Below are positions 14,987 through 23,404 of a stretch of DNA of 35,665 nucleotides, piece after piece. The DNA lies in the NCBI RefSeq assembly GCF_000379525.1, contig NZ_KB902532.1, forward strand, positions 1-35,665. The letters are read 5' to 3'. Below the pieces are notes generated by a model. The model ran no database searches. It was not told the origin of the DNA and saw only the letters and a program-made list of their open reading frames with translations. A program made the position numbers and the translations under genes. Position 1 is the stretch's first letter. Every line of letters begins with the position of its first letter. The DNA is from Lamprocystis purpurea DSM 4197 (GTDB taxonomy: Bacteria; Pseudomonadota; Gammaproteobacteria; Chromatiales; Chromatiaceae).

Positions 14987-17900
14987 ATGTCCGCCATTGC
15001 CGAGAGCCTGTCACGCGTCGTCGTCGGAAACCCGATCCAGTTCCTCAATCTCAGTCTCTTTCCGCTGCTGGCCGAAGGACCGGCCCAGCCGGGCTATCGG
15101 CTCCTGGATGAGGCACTGGGCGACGGCGGCGCGCGCGTCACGGAGGTCTCCGAGGCGGGGCAGGTGCCGGAGTTGTGCTTCGTCAATCGGGGCGACTGGC
15201 CGGTGTTGTTGCTCGACGGGGAGGAATTGATCGGCGCCAAGCAGAACCGCATCCTCAACCTCAGCATCCTGGCCCCCGCGCACCAGACCATCATCATCCC
15301 GGTCTCCTGCGTCGAGGCCGGTCGCTGGCAGGCCGAGTCCGCCGAGTTCGGCAGCGCCCGGCGTGCCCACTTCGCCGCCGGGCGGGCGCGCAAGGCCGCG
15401 GACGTGAGTGATTCCCTGCGCCGGCGCGGCTCTCGCGAGAGTAACCAGGGCGCGGTATGGCGCGACATCGAAGAGCGTTCCCGCCGCATGCAGGTGTCCT
15501 CTCCGACCGGAGCCGCCGCGGCCTTGTATGAGGGCAGCCGCGCCCGGCTGGACGACTTCCGCGCCGCTTTCACCCCGCAGCCGAACCAATGCGGCGCGCT
15601 CTTCGCGATCAACGGCCGGCTCGTGGGACTCGATCTCTTCGATAGCCCGGCCACCCTGGCCGCTGCCCTTGGCAAGCTGGTGGAGAGCTACGCGCTGGAT
15701 GCCATCGACGCGGCGAGCGACGTCCGAACCCAGGCGCAGGAAGTCCCGGGTCCCTGGCTCAAGTCCATTGCAGCGGCCCCGATCGAGCGCTTCGCAGCCG
15801 TCGGGGAGGGCGAGGACTGGCGCCTGGTCGGCGACGGGCTCGCCGGCGGTGCCTTGGTGAAAGACGGGCGTCTCATCCACCTCTGCGCCTTCCGGACCGC
15901 GGCCGACGCTGACGACGGCGAGGCCCCGGACCCCGAGGGCCGCGAACGGCTGGGACTCACATTGGACACCGATCGCCGGCTGATCCGTGCCGCCGGTCTG
16001 AGCGAGCGCTACCTGCACCTGCGACTCCAGGCCCCGCACCTGAACGGCGAGCGTGCCCCGGTCGACCTGGCCCTGGCACTCGACCGCTCGGGGTCGATGG
16101 GCGGCGACAAGTGGCCGCGCGCCCGTGAGACCGCCCTGGCGGCCATCGACCGTCTCGGACCCCGCGACCGGATCGCCCTGGTGGTCTTCGACGACCACAT
16201 CGACACCGTCCTGCCGCTGACCCACGCGGGTGCCGGTGCCAGGGCCGCGGCCAGCGCGGCACTCGGCAAGATCGGTCCCCGCGGTTCCACCAATCTCGGC
16301 GAAGGTTGGCTCACCGCCTGCGGTCTGATCGGCCGCGAGCCCCCGAACGAGCGACTGCGCCGTTGCTTCGTGCTCACCGACGGCCAGGCCAATGTCGGCA
16401 TCGTCGATCCTGCCGAACTGGCCGTTCACGCCGCACAACTGCTGACGCTTGGAGTGCGCACCAGCACCTTTGGCATCGGCGATGACTACAACGAGTCACT
16501 GCTCGGGCCGCTGGCGGATGCCGGCGGCGGCGCTTTCCACGACATCCCCACCGGCGCGGACATCGCCCCCCGCATCGGCCGGGAACTCGGGGACGCCCTC
16601 GCGGTGGTCTGCGCCGATCCACGCGTGCATCTGTCCTGGGACGGGAGCCTTGCGGTCAAGGCCCTGGGTCCCTGGCGCACCAAGACCGGCGATCGCGCCC
16701 TCAGCATCCATCCCGGCGACCTGGCGAGCGGACAGGTGCTCGACCTGCTGGTCAGCGTCCGCTTCACGCCGGGTGCATTGAACGCGGATTGTCCGCTGCG
16801 GGTGCAGGTCAGCGACGGCGACCGGCCCCTGACCGCGGCCGACTTTCGCTGGACCTGGGTCGATGATGCCGCCCGTAAGTCTCAGCCCCGCCAGGTCGCG
16901 GTCGAGCGCCGGGTTGCCGAACACCTGGCTCATCAGGCGCGTTACGACGCCGCCTCGGCCAACCGCGAGGGCGATCTCAAACGGGCGCGCAAGACGCTTC
17001 GCGATGCCGCCAAACGGATTCGCGACTATAGCGGCAAGAATCCCGAACTGGTGGCCCTGGCCGCCGCGCTGGAGACCGAGGTCGAGCGTCACCGTGAGCC
17101 GTTGGGCAGCCGCGGCGTCAAGGAAGCCGTGTATGAGTCGGGCAATGCCCTGCGCAGCCGCGGGGGAAGCGGTGACCGCATCCGGGATCGAGCGGCACCA
17201 GAGGAACGCGCCCTGGCCCGGGTGGAGGTTCGCCCGTGCCAGGACAGTCCGGAACTCGCCGAACGCTGCCGCAAGCTGAGTCAGATCCCGCGCGAACAGG
17301 CGGCGGCCCTGGGCCAGTCGGCACTGGCGGCGATCACGGCCGGGACCTATTCCAACGTCGCCGGTCAGCCCGTCCACTGGGGTGCCGCCGTGGCCGCGGC
17401 CGTCGCGGCCAAGCGCAGCCTGCCGGCGGATGCCGTCCTGCCGCAGGTCGGGCCAGTCGGCTTCACCGTCACCCAAGTCCAGGTCGTCAACGAGAGCACG
17501 CTCGCCACCGCGCGGCGCCTCACGGCGACGGCCCGGCGTGTGCTGGTGCTCAATTTCGCCAACGGACTCCACCCCGGCGGCGGCTTCCAGCAGGGCAATC
17601 GCGGTCAGGAGAGCCTGCTGTGCCGCTCCAGCGCGCTCTTCGCCACCCTGTCCGCTGATCCCATGTACGCCGCCCACGCCGCGCGGCCCCTGCCGGACTC
17701 GACCGACTGGGCGATCCTCTCCCCGGACGTGCCGGTCTTCCGCGCCGCTGACGGCACGCCGCTGGACCAGCCCTGGCCGCTCGGTATCCTGACCTGCGCC
17801 GCGCCCTACGCGCCCAAGCTCGGCCAGGCGGCCGCTGCCGACCGGATGCAGACCCGCATCCGCCGCGTGTTGGCCATCGCGCGCGCTTTCGGCTACACCG

Positions 17901-18091
17901 GGCTGGTCCTCGGTGCCTGGGGCTGCGGGACCTACGGCAACGACCCGGCCCGCATTGCCGCCATCTTCCATGAGGCACTCAAGGAACAGGCCGGCGCCTT
18001 CCAGTCAGTGGTTTTCGCCATCGCTGACTGGTCGCCGGAGCGGCGCTATCTGGCACCGTTTCGGGATCTGCTCGCCGCCGGTACTGGCTAG
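14987..18091 (+). CDS. three-domain fusion: ARPP-1 + von Willebrand A + microbial PARG
   Basis: A 1034-residue cytoplasmic protein; ATG 14987 is fixed by GAAGGAG 6 bases upstream. Residues about 8-305 are an ARPP-1 (DUF6569) domain, with LLDGEELIGAKQNRILNLS and IPVSCVEAGRW. Residues 355-540 are a von Willebrand A domain with a complete metal site: DRSGS (D366, S368, S370), T435 (GSTNLGEG) and D465 (LTDGQANVG). Residues 540-760 are helical and basic (a typical vWA C-terminal extension). Residues 765-1030 are a microbial-type PARG domain (TIGR02452 type) with NFANGLHPGGGF (856-867) and LGAWGCGTYGNDP. The expected GGG...QEE signature reads QES (Q874, E875, S876), so the second, catalytic Glu is a Ser. 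ARPP-1 domains were linked by genome context to NAD and ADP-ribose metabolism. A role in removing or sensing ADP-ribose marks is inferred. Confidence 0.88.
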   Translation: MSAIAESLSRVVVGNPIQFLNLSLFPLLAEGPAQPGYRLLDEALGDGGARVTEVSEAGQVPELCFVNRGDWPVLLLDGEELIGAKQNRILNLSILAPAHQTIIIPVSCVEAGRWQAESAEFGSARRAHFAAGRARKAADVSDSLRRRGSRESNQGAVWRDIEERSRRMQVSSPTGAAAALYEGSRARLDDFRAAFTPQPNQCGALFAINGRLVGLDLFDSPATLAAALGKLVESYALDAIDAASDVRTQAQEVPGPWLKSIAAAPIERFAAVGEGEDWRLVGDGLAGGALVKDGRLIHLCAFRTAADADDGEAPDPEGRERLGLTLDTDRRLIRAAGLSERYLHLRLQAPHLNGERAPVDLALALDRSGSMGGDKWPRARETALAAIDRLGPRDRIALVVFDDHIDTVLPLTHAGAGARAAASAALGKIGPRGSTNLGEGWLTACGLIGREPPNERLRRCFVLTDGQANVGIVDPAELAVHAAQLLTLGVRTSTFGIGDDYNESLLGPLADAGGGAFHDIPTGADIAPRIGRELGDALAVVCADPRVHLSWDGSLAVKALGPWRTKTGDRALSIHPGDLASGQVLDLLVSVRFTPGALNADCPLRVQVSDGDRPLTAADFRWTWVDDAARKSQPRQVAVERRVAEHLAHQARYDAASANREGDLKRARKTLRDAAKRIRDYSGKNPELVALAAALETEVERHREPLGSRGVKEAVYESGNALRSRGGSGDRIRDRAAPEERALARVEVRPCQDSPELAERCRKLSQIPREQAAALGQSALAAITAGTYSNVAGQPVHWGAAVAAAVAAKRSLPADAVLPQVGPVGFTVTQVQVVNESTLATARRLTATARRVLVLNFANGLHPGGGFQQGNRGQESLLCRSSALFATLSADPMYAAHAARPLPDSTDWAILSPDVPVFRAADGTPLDQPWPLGILTCAAPYAPKLGQAAAADRMQTRIRRVLAIARAFGYTGLVLGAWGCGTYGNDPARIAAIFHEALKEQAGAFQSVVFAIADWSPERRYLAPFRDLLAAGTG

Positions 18092-18128
18092 CGGGGTTGT
18101 AACTAACCCAATACGCAGTGCTTGCAGA

Positions 18129-18152
18129 CCACCCGGCACGGCGGTCGGGTGG
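18129..18152. terminator. hairpin after the PARG fusion gene
   Basis: An inverted repeat CCACCCG / CGGGTGG with a 10-base loop, 37 bases after the stop of the fusion gene. No T-run follows, so this is only a possible transcription terminator. Confidence 0.3.
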
Positions 18153-18254
18153 GTCCCAACGTCTTGACCTGAAGCGCATTCACAGGTAGTCCCCATAAGG
18201 ACATAATGGCGTAGCGTGAAGAATCGGCTTCCATCAACAACGACGGACGGACCC

Positions 18255-19110
18255 ATGGACCACCGCCACCTGACCACCCTGTCTGCCCAGCTTGCGGCCT
18301 TCCTCGCCGAGGTCTTGCCGCGCCTCTCCGACCACTGGTGGCAGACCCACGTCCTGCAAGAACTGACCTTTCAGCAACGCAACCACGTCGACACCGCGGG
18401 CTACACCCGGCTCGACCAACTCGACCTGGCCGCCCTGCTGCGAATCGCCGACCGTAATTGGTCCGGCTCATTCAGGCTGACCGGCCCCGGCTGCTCATCG
18501 CCGATGAGGTCGGTGTCGGCAAGACCATTGAGGCCGGGCTGATCCTCAAGGAGCTTCAGGCCCGCCGCGAACTGCGCACCGTGCTCGTCATCTGCCCCAA
18601 GCCGCTGGTTGCCGAGCGCAAATGGCTCGAAGAGATGAAACGTTTCGACGAGCGTTTCGACCACCTGGACGGCCCGACCCTGCGCTACTGCATCGAAGAG
18701 ACCCATCTGGACGGCGTCTGGCCGCAGAAATACGCCCGCGCCATCCTGCCCGACGAGGCCCTGCTGATGGGCGACACCGAGCGGCGGCGCCCCCGGCGCG
18801 GCTTGCTCGGTCTGGACCCGCCGCCCACTTTCGACCTGGTCATCATCGACGAGGCCCACCACATCCGCAACACCGAGACCTGGGCCTACCGGGCGGTCCG
18901 CTGGTTCTGCGACAACGCCGAGGCCGTTGTCCGGATCGAAGCCACCCCCATCCAACTCGGCGACCCCGATCTCTACACCTTGCTCCACCTGCTTCGCCCG
19001 GACCTTTTGCCCAGCAGCCGCGAGCTCGCAAGCCGCGTCTTCGGCCTCGCGTCCTACTTGGAGTCCATCCTCGACCGCCACTTGTCCCAACTGGAGTGCC
19101 CAAGCCGCCA
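18255..19110 (+). pseudogene. remnant of a SNF2-type helicase with a Swt1-HEPN-like N-terminus
   Basis: From ATG 18255 the frame reads MDHRHLTTLSAQLAAFLAEV, then WWQTHVLQELTFQQRNHVD and LDLAALLRIADRNW, as in proteins that begin with a Swt1-type HEPN domain before a SNF2 helicase. At about 18460 the sequence jumps, with a frame change, into the helicase core: Walker A LLIADEVGVGKTIEAG, then LVICPKPLVAERKW and the DEAH box VIIDEAHHIRNTE. It fades out after DRHLSQLE near 19100, so the second RecA lobe is missing. Such helicases occur in defence islands. An internal deletion, a frameshift and a 3' truncation make it non-functional. The HEPN assignment is a pattern judgement. Confidence 0.75.
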
Positions 19111-19175
19111 CCGGGCACGCGCGCGGTGTGGCTCAGCACTTGACCACGGTCCTCAATCGTGGCGTCATTGGAACA

Positions 19176-19457
19176 ATGAACGCCAGAAAGCTCTTCGAGC
19201 GCCGTCAGACTTTCCGCTCCGGCCTGATCGAAATGGTCATCTGGCAACTCCCGCAGGCTGACGCGGAGCGCCCGCACGGGCTGAAGTACCGTTTAGTGTA
19301 TATTCGGGACCGGCAGCGTATCGTCGGTTATGACAACGAGCGCGGCAAGGGCGACCACAAGCATCTGGGCGGACGGGAAGAACCTTATACGTTCGTCAGC
19401 GTCAGGACTTTGCTCGACGATTTCTGGGCCGATGTCAGGAGCTTGACCGATGAGTGA
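19176..19457 (+). CDS. tumE: TumE-family toxin (DUF6516)
   Basis: A 93-residue protein with the TumE pattern: FRSGLIEMVIWQLP, then HGLKYRLVYIRDRQ, VGYDNERGKGDHKH and EEPYTFVSVRTLLDDFWADV. TumE proteins are toxins paired with the helix-turn-helix antitoxin TumA. ATG 19176 fits the usual family length; the ribosome-binding site is weak (GGA). The end overlaps the tumA start by 8 bases, so the two are translationally coupled. Here the toxin precedes the antitoxin. The gene follows directly on the truncated helicase remnant and may use an upstream promoter within it. Confidence 0.85.
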   Translation: MNARKLFERRQTFRSGLIEMVIWQLPQADAERPHGLKYRLVYIRDRQRIVGYDNERGKGDHKHLGGREEPYTFVSVRTLLDDFWADVRSLTDE

Positions 19458-19815
19458 ACGACGCATCCTTCGCATCGAGATCTCGACCCCGCAGGCCGCG
19501 ATGGAGGCGTTCGCGCAAACCTGGGAACGCCTGGAACGGGGCGAAGCCGTCACTCCAGTTGAATCCATTGGCTTCGAGAGCCTGTCTGAGATGCTCAGTA
19601 CCCTGACGCCAAGGCGTTGGGAACTGATACAGACAGTCAAACGCCGCGGACCCACCCCCATCGGGGAACTTGCTGAACCACCCGAGCAGGACAAGACCCT
19701 TGGCTGCACCGATGTCGGGACCTTGGTCGATTTAGGTATCCTTGAAGTCGACGACCGCCAACGCGTATTCGTACCTTGGGATGAGATCGACCTGCGGGTA
19801 CCGCTAGCCGCTTGA
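19450..19815 (+). CDS. tumA: TumA-family antitoxin (HTH)
   Basis: A 121-residue protein. The winged helix-turn-helix spans about 45-110 (LSEMLSTLTPRRWELIQTVK, then GELAEPPEQDK and GTLVDLGILEVDD), typical of the HVO_A0114/TumA group of DNA-binding antitoxins. The N-terminal 30 residues (LRIEISTPQAAMEAFAQTWE) are probably the toxin-binding part. It overlaps tumE by 8 bases in the order toxin then antitoxin, a known arrangement for this pair. The antitoxin probably represses the operon. A 154-base gap follows before the Mrr gene. Confidence 0.85.
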   Translation: MSERRILRIEISTPQAAMEAFAQTWERLERGEAVTPVESIGFESLSEMLSTLTPRRWELIQTVKRRGPTPIGELAEPPEQDKTLGCTDVGTLVDLGILEVDDRQRVFVPWDEIDLRVPLAA

Positions 19816-19969
19816 GATTACAGCATGCCAAGAATCAAGAATCAGTTATACCTGTGACCGACCGAGGCTCGCTGACTCGCGCGCCCGCGACTACTTATTT
19901 GAGTATAGTACTGCCAAGATACCGCCCCGGGCATCTATGATGCTTAAGCAATGGATCACGTAGCCAAAC

Positions 19970-21184
19970 ATGACCGAAAATCATCACGACCTAGTTCACA
20001 TCCCCAATCTCCCGAGCTATACGGAAGTCCGCAGGCTCATCGCCATCTGGACGGGTACGACCAGCCAAACTGCCGTCCGCGACATGGTCGCCGCGGTATG
20101 GGACCATACCGGCACGCCCCAAAATCAGGTCGATTGGAGCAACCCGGACGAATGGATTATTCAACGCCTCTCAGGCGAGTCCGCGGCGTTAGCTGGCCGA
20201 ATCTGGAAGGAAAGCGGTGAGACCATCAACCCCCGCTACCTTTACGGCGCTTACCGGTTTATCGCCACTTACAAGCTGCTGATGCCTGACAGCAGTGGCA
20301 TATACCGACTGTCCGACATCGGGCAGGCATTTCTCGACGACGATATCGCTACGGTCCGCAAAATCGACGAGGCCGAAGGCATCCCGATTCTACTCTCCAT
20401 CCTCGCCGCGCATTCGCCGGGCAAACGTGGCGATTTGCTCGAAGACTGGGGGAGTTTCTTGCTGGCCCATTCAACCTATAGGACTCCTTCGACCATCAAG
20501 CATACGCTACGTTATCGTATGCTCAACGTCGTCGAACGTGGCTACTCCACTCGGGCAGGTAATACCTACGCCATCACCGAGAAAGGCATCGCCTACGCCG
20601 CCGATTCGATCGCGACGTCGGAGCAGCATCCGCATCAGCGGGTACTCAGCGCCATCAAGAAATACAACGACGATCAGGTCACGGCACTCCGGGAGCGGCT
20701 CGCTAAGATGCATCCCTACCGGTTTGAGGCTCTCATCCGGGATCTCCTTGAAGCGATGGACTACGAGGACGTTGTCGTGACCAAACAGAGTGGCGATAAA
20801 GGTGTCGATGTGATCGCCAATTATCAGTTCGGCATCACTCAGATCAAGGAAGTAGTCCAGGTGAAGCGTCATCAGGGTTCTATCACCCGCCCGGTGCTCG
20901 ATCAGTTGCGCGGCGCGCTGCCCTACCACCAGGCGATTCGCGGCACGATCATTACTACCGGCCGCTTCGCCAAGGGCTGCACCGACGCAGCCCTGTACCC
21001 CGGAGCCGCGCCCATCACTTTGATCGATGGCGACAGGCTCATAGACCTCCTACTCAAACATGAGGTCGGCGTCAAGAAGCGACCCCAATCCCTGATCGAA
21101 ATTGACGATAGCTACTTTTCCGAGGGTAACGCCGGCACTGAAACAGAACCGGCCCTAGATTCGACGGAGGACATGGGGTCATGA
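19970..21184 (+). CDS. mrr: Mrr-type restriction endonuclease with N-terminal winged helix
   Basis: A 404-residue protein. The N-terminal 220 residues are helical with a winged-helix part (WIIQRLSGESAALAGRIW; GNTYAITEKGIAYA). The Mrr catalytic domain (about 245-375) has E253 (RFEALIRDLLEAMDY), D280 in SGDKGVDVIA and Q297-V-K299 in VVQVKRHQGSI, the PD-(D/E)xK metal site. LDQLRGALPYHQAIRG and IITTGRFAKGC are typical of the family. Mrr enzymes cut modified foreign DNA (type IV restriction). The C-terminal tail (380-404) is acidic and unassigned. Next to a TA pair and a helicase remnant, the context is a defence island. ATG 19970 is chosen by family-like start; no strong ribosome-binding site is seen. 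Confidence 0.92.
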   Translation: MTENHHDLVHIPNLPSYTEVRRLIAIWTGTTSQTAVRDMVAAVWDHTGTPQNQVDWSNPDEWIIQRLSGESAALAGRIWKESGETINPRYLYGAYRFIATYKLLMPDSSGIYRLSDIGQAFLDDDIATVRKIDEAEGIPILLSILAAHSPGKRGDLLEDWGSFLLAHSTYRTPSTIKHTLRYRMLNVVERGYSTRAGNTYAITEKGIAYAADSIATSEQHPHQRVLSAIKKYNDDQVTALRERLAKMHPYRFEALIRDLLEAMDYEDVVVTKQSGDKGVDVIANYQFGITQIKEVVQVKRHQGSITRPVLDQLRGALPYHQAIRGTIITTGRFAKGCTDAALYPGAAPITLIDGDRLIDLLLKHEVGVKKRPQSLIEIDDSYFSEGNAGTETEPALDSTEDMGS

Positions 21185-21292
21185 TCGGCAAGATTGAGCA
21201 GCGCAGCATCGTCAGCGGCGCTGGTCGCCCGGCTCCAGAAGCAATTTGCCTCGCCGGAGTGAAAGTTAGACAACCCCCAGGAGCTGCCTGAC

Positions 21293-21916
21293 GTGTTCCG
21301 TCTGATCGAAACCCACATTCGGAGCATCGTCGGTTCTATCCCTGCGGCCCACGTTCGGGATTACGACTGGCTCGTCGAGAATATCGATCGCGCTGGTGAG
21401 TCGGAATTTCAATCGAAATATCGAGCATATTGGGCTATGAATGCGGCGCGCCTCAGCTCGAGCTACTACCAAGAGTATTTTGGCCGCCTCGCTGCGGCTA
21501 CAGACAGCATGCCAACGCTAGGAAACCTTGTCGGAGATCTCTATAAGGTGCCAACTCACCGGAACGAACGCCAGAGTCTTCAGTTTTCGTTTGCCACGAA
21601 GCTAATTCATATGAAGAATCGCCGGTTGCCGATTTACGACAGCCAGATTGCTGCGTTTTATTTCTTTCGGGAGCCCGCCCGCACTCTCTCACTTGGGAAT
21701 CGGATCAGCCAGCTCGAAAGTTTTCATCGGTTCCTGCGCTCCGAATACGTAAGGATCCTGGCGAACGATTTGCTGACAGCATCAATAACTGCCTTCAGGG
21801 CAGCGTTCCTTCCAGTCTATTTCACTGACGAGAAAGTTATCGACTCTCTGATCTGGGCATTCGTATCTAGGCTACGCAGCGGAGCCACCCGAGAAGGCTC
21901 CGTAATCTATAGCTAG
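21293..21916 (+). CDS. uncharacterised protein downstream of mrr
   Basis: A 207-residue protein starting at GTG 21293, with AGGAG 9 bases upstream. It is mostly helical with no signal peptide or membrane helix. A central motif, FATKLIHMKNRRLPIYDSQI (101-120), recalls uncharacterised proteins with an S-F-(A/S)-T/S-K...P-I-Y-D-S signature found in accessory regions; no activity is known to me. It follows mrr by 109 bases on the same strand and may be a partner in restriction or a separate defence gene. Codon use is less GC-rich than that of the housekeeping genes, suggesting transfer. Confidence 0.65.
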   Translation: MFRLIETHIRSIVGSIPAAHVRDYDWLVENIDRAGESEFQSKYRAYWAMNAARLSSSYYQEYFGRLAAATDSMPTLGNLVGDLYKVPTHRNERQSLQFSFATKLIHMKNRRLPIYDSQIAAFYFFREPARTLSLGNRISQLESFHRFLRSEYVRILANDLLTASITAFRAAFLPVYFTDEKVIDSLIWAFVSRLRSGATREGSVIYS

Positions 21917-22065
21917 ATGAGCAAGACAAAGCGGCTAAGGCCATTTTTTTAAGCTGACGATAAGAGCATATCGGTTGCGGAGCACGATGCAGCCGAGCAA
22001 TTCTTATCAGTACACCAAACGCCCAGGCCCCCGCTCTGGTATTTGAGTCACTCAGGAGCGCAGCG

Positions 22066-22323
22066 ATGCAATGGCAAGAAATCCGCGACTATTATCCCCA
22101 ACAGTGGCTTCTGCTGGAGGCAGTCAAGGCCCATTCCGAAGGCGACCAGCGCATTCTCGACCAATTGGCGGTGCTTGACGCCTTCCCCGATTCGGCGACG
22201 GCCCTGAGCGCCTGCGCCAGAATTCATCGCGAAGTCCCGCAACGGGAGTTCTACGTCTTCCACACCAGCCGGGATACGCTGGATATCCGCGAGCGGCAGT
22301 GGCTTGGCATCCGGAGCGCGTGA
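22066..22323 (+). CDS. small protein of the retropepsin-partner type
   Basis: An 85-residue soluble protein; AGGAG stands 8 bases before ATG 22066. It begins MQWQEIRDYYPQQWLLLEAV and has SACARIHREVPQREFYVFHT in the middle. Small proteins of this kind commonly precede a clan AA aspartic (retropepsin-like) protease gene, and here a truncated one follows with a one-base overlap (TGATG). Its role is unknown; an antitoxin or chaperone-like function for the protease has been suggested only by gene order. Confidence 0.65.
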   Translation: MQWQEIRDYYPQQWLLLEAVKAHSEGDQRILDQLAVLDAFPDSATALSACARIHREVPQREFYVFHTSRDTLDIRERQWLGIRSA

Positions 22324-22430
22324 TGAATATCGAGCTGCGTCATGGCCTGCCCTATATAAGTGCAGAAATTGAGTACCGCGGACGACAGGTCAAGGTCGAG
22401 AATGTCTTACTGGATACGCAGTCCCGGTGA
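22323..22430 (+). pseudogene. truncated retropepsin-like aspartic protease
   Basis: Thirty-five codons reading MNIELRHGLPYISAEIEYRG and then VENVLLDTQSR before a stop. In the family this point is the active-site motif LLDTGS, so the sequence breaks exactly at the catalytic Asp-Thr-Gly and everything after it is gone. It overlaps the preceding small gene by one base, the normal organisation of the intact pair. Confidence 0.7.
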
Positions 22431-22531
22431 CAGTTTACCTAACCGGAAATCTTAGGGTTGAGAAAACAGTTATGCCGGGATTCCCGAAACGTCGGCTGCC
22501 CATTCACGGCTGTTGGGCTAGAATCGGACCC

Positions 22532-23173
22532 ACGCACACCGACCCGCTCTTCTACCGGATCTTCCAGGAGCGTCCGGCGACCGTCTTTGAACTGGCGGGC
22601 CTTGCGGTCCCGCCCGCGGGGGTCTACCGGATGCATGCCGAGGAGATGAAACAGACGGCCTTTCGGCTCGACGGGGTGCTGTTGCCCGCTCCGGGTACAC
22701 CCGGCTTGCCGTTGGTCTTCGCCGAGTCCCAGTTCTATGCGGACCCCTGGTTCTATGCTCGCTGACTGGCGTCGATCTTTCTGATCGAGACCGTGCTGGT
22801 CTACAAATTTCCAGAGCTTTCGCGAGAGGCGATCCAGATCATGCTCCATTTGCCTGAAACCGATTTGAAAAAGACTCGCTTTTACCAGGAGGTATTCCGT
22901 GAGGGTGAGGAGGCGGGAGAGAAACGTGGAGAGAAACGTGGAGAGAAACGCGGCGAGAGGCGCGGTCTGGTCCTTGGCCAACTGGGCTTGGTGATGCGCT
23001 TGTTGCGCCGTCGTGTCGGCGAGCCGACCGCCGATCAGCGCGCGCAGGTCGAGCGTCTCTCCGCCGACGAACTGGCCGCCTTGGGTGAGGCCCTGCTGGA
23101 TTTCACCGGGATCGAGGACCTGGAGCGCTGGGTGCGGGGATCAAAGGACAGCGAGGCTCGCGGTGACATCTGA
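22532..23173 (+). pseudogene. DUF2887/Rpn-type nuclease-like gene, inactivated
   Basis: The sequence HTDPLFYRIFQERPATVFEL, then EEMKQTAFRLDGVLLP and AESQFYADPWFYAR, is the N-terminus of DUF2887 (Rpn/PD-(D/E)xK-like) proteins. Three lesions are seen. The expected ATG is ACG (22532-22534). The Trp codon after FYAR is TGA (22763-22765). Most of the middle is missing in frame between LASIFL and IETVLVYKFPELSREAI. The C-terminal part (to 23173) keeps TDLKKTRFYQEVF and a repeated GEKR linker. Such proteins are linked to recombination-promoting nucleases. The tail could be expressed from an internal start, but nothing indicates it. Confidence 0.75.
22916..22963 (+). repeat. 12-base tandem repeat coding GEKR units
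   Basis: Four direct copies of a 12-base unit (GGAGAGAAACGT, twice exact, then two variants), coding (GEKR)3-GERR in the Rpn-type remnant. The unit length keeps the frame, so copy number could vary by slippage without frameshift. Confidence 0.8.
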
Positions 23174-23203
23174 TCCCCGGTTTCCCGACTCAATGACCCC
23201 GAC

Positions 23204-23404
23204 ATGCAGGCCGCACCGGTGGCGCTGATGCGGGCCTCCGAGCGGGCGCGTCGCCTGGCCGAGCAAACCGGCACGTGGTTGGTGGTCCGCCCGCCCGCCG
23301 GCTTGCTCAACGACGGGCTCGGCTCCACCAGTGCAACTGAGCCTGACAGCGAAGGCAGCGCATCATTGGCGCGTTGTGGATCAGTTCGGGAGAATCAACC
23401 ATGA
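23204..23404 (+). pseudogene. truncated small antitoxin-like ORF
   Basis: The first 30 residues (AAPVALMRASERARRLAEQT) resemble small proteins of the type PVALRRAxxRARRLAEQTGT, often found as antitoxin-like genes. After WLVVR the expected continuation is lost and the frame runs on in unrelated sequence to 23404, overlapping the next gene. Probably a fragment. Confidence 0.35.
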
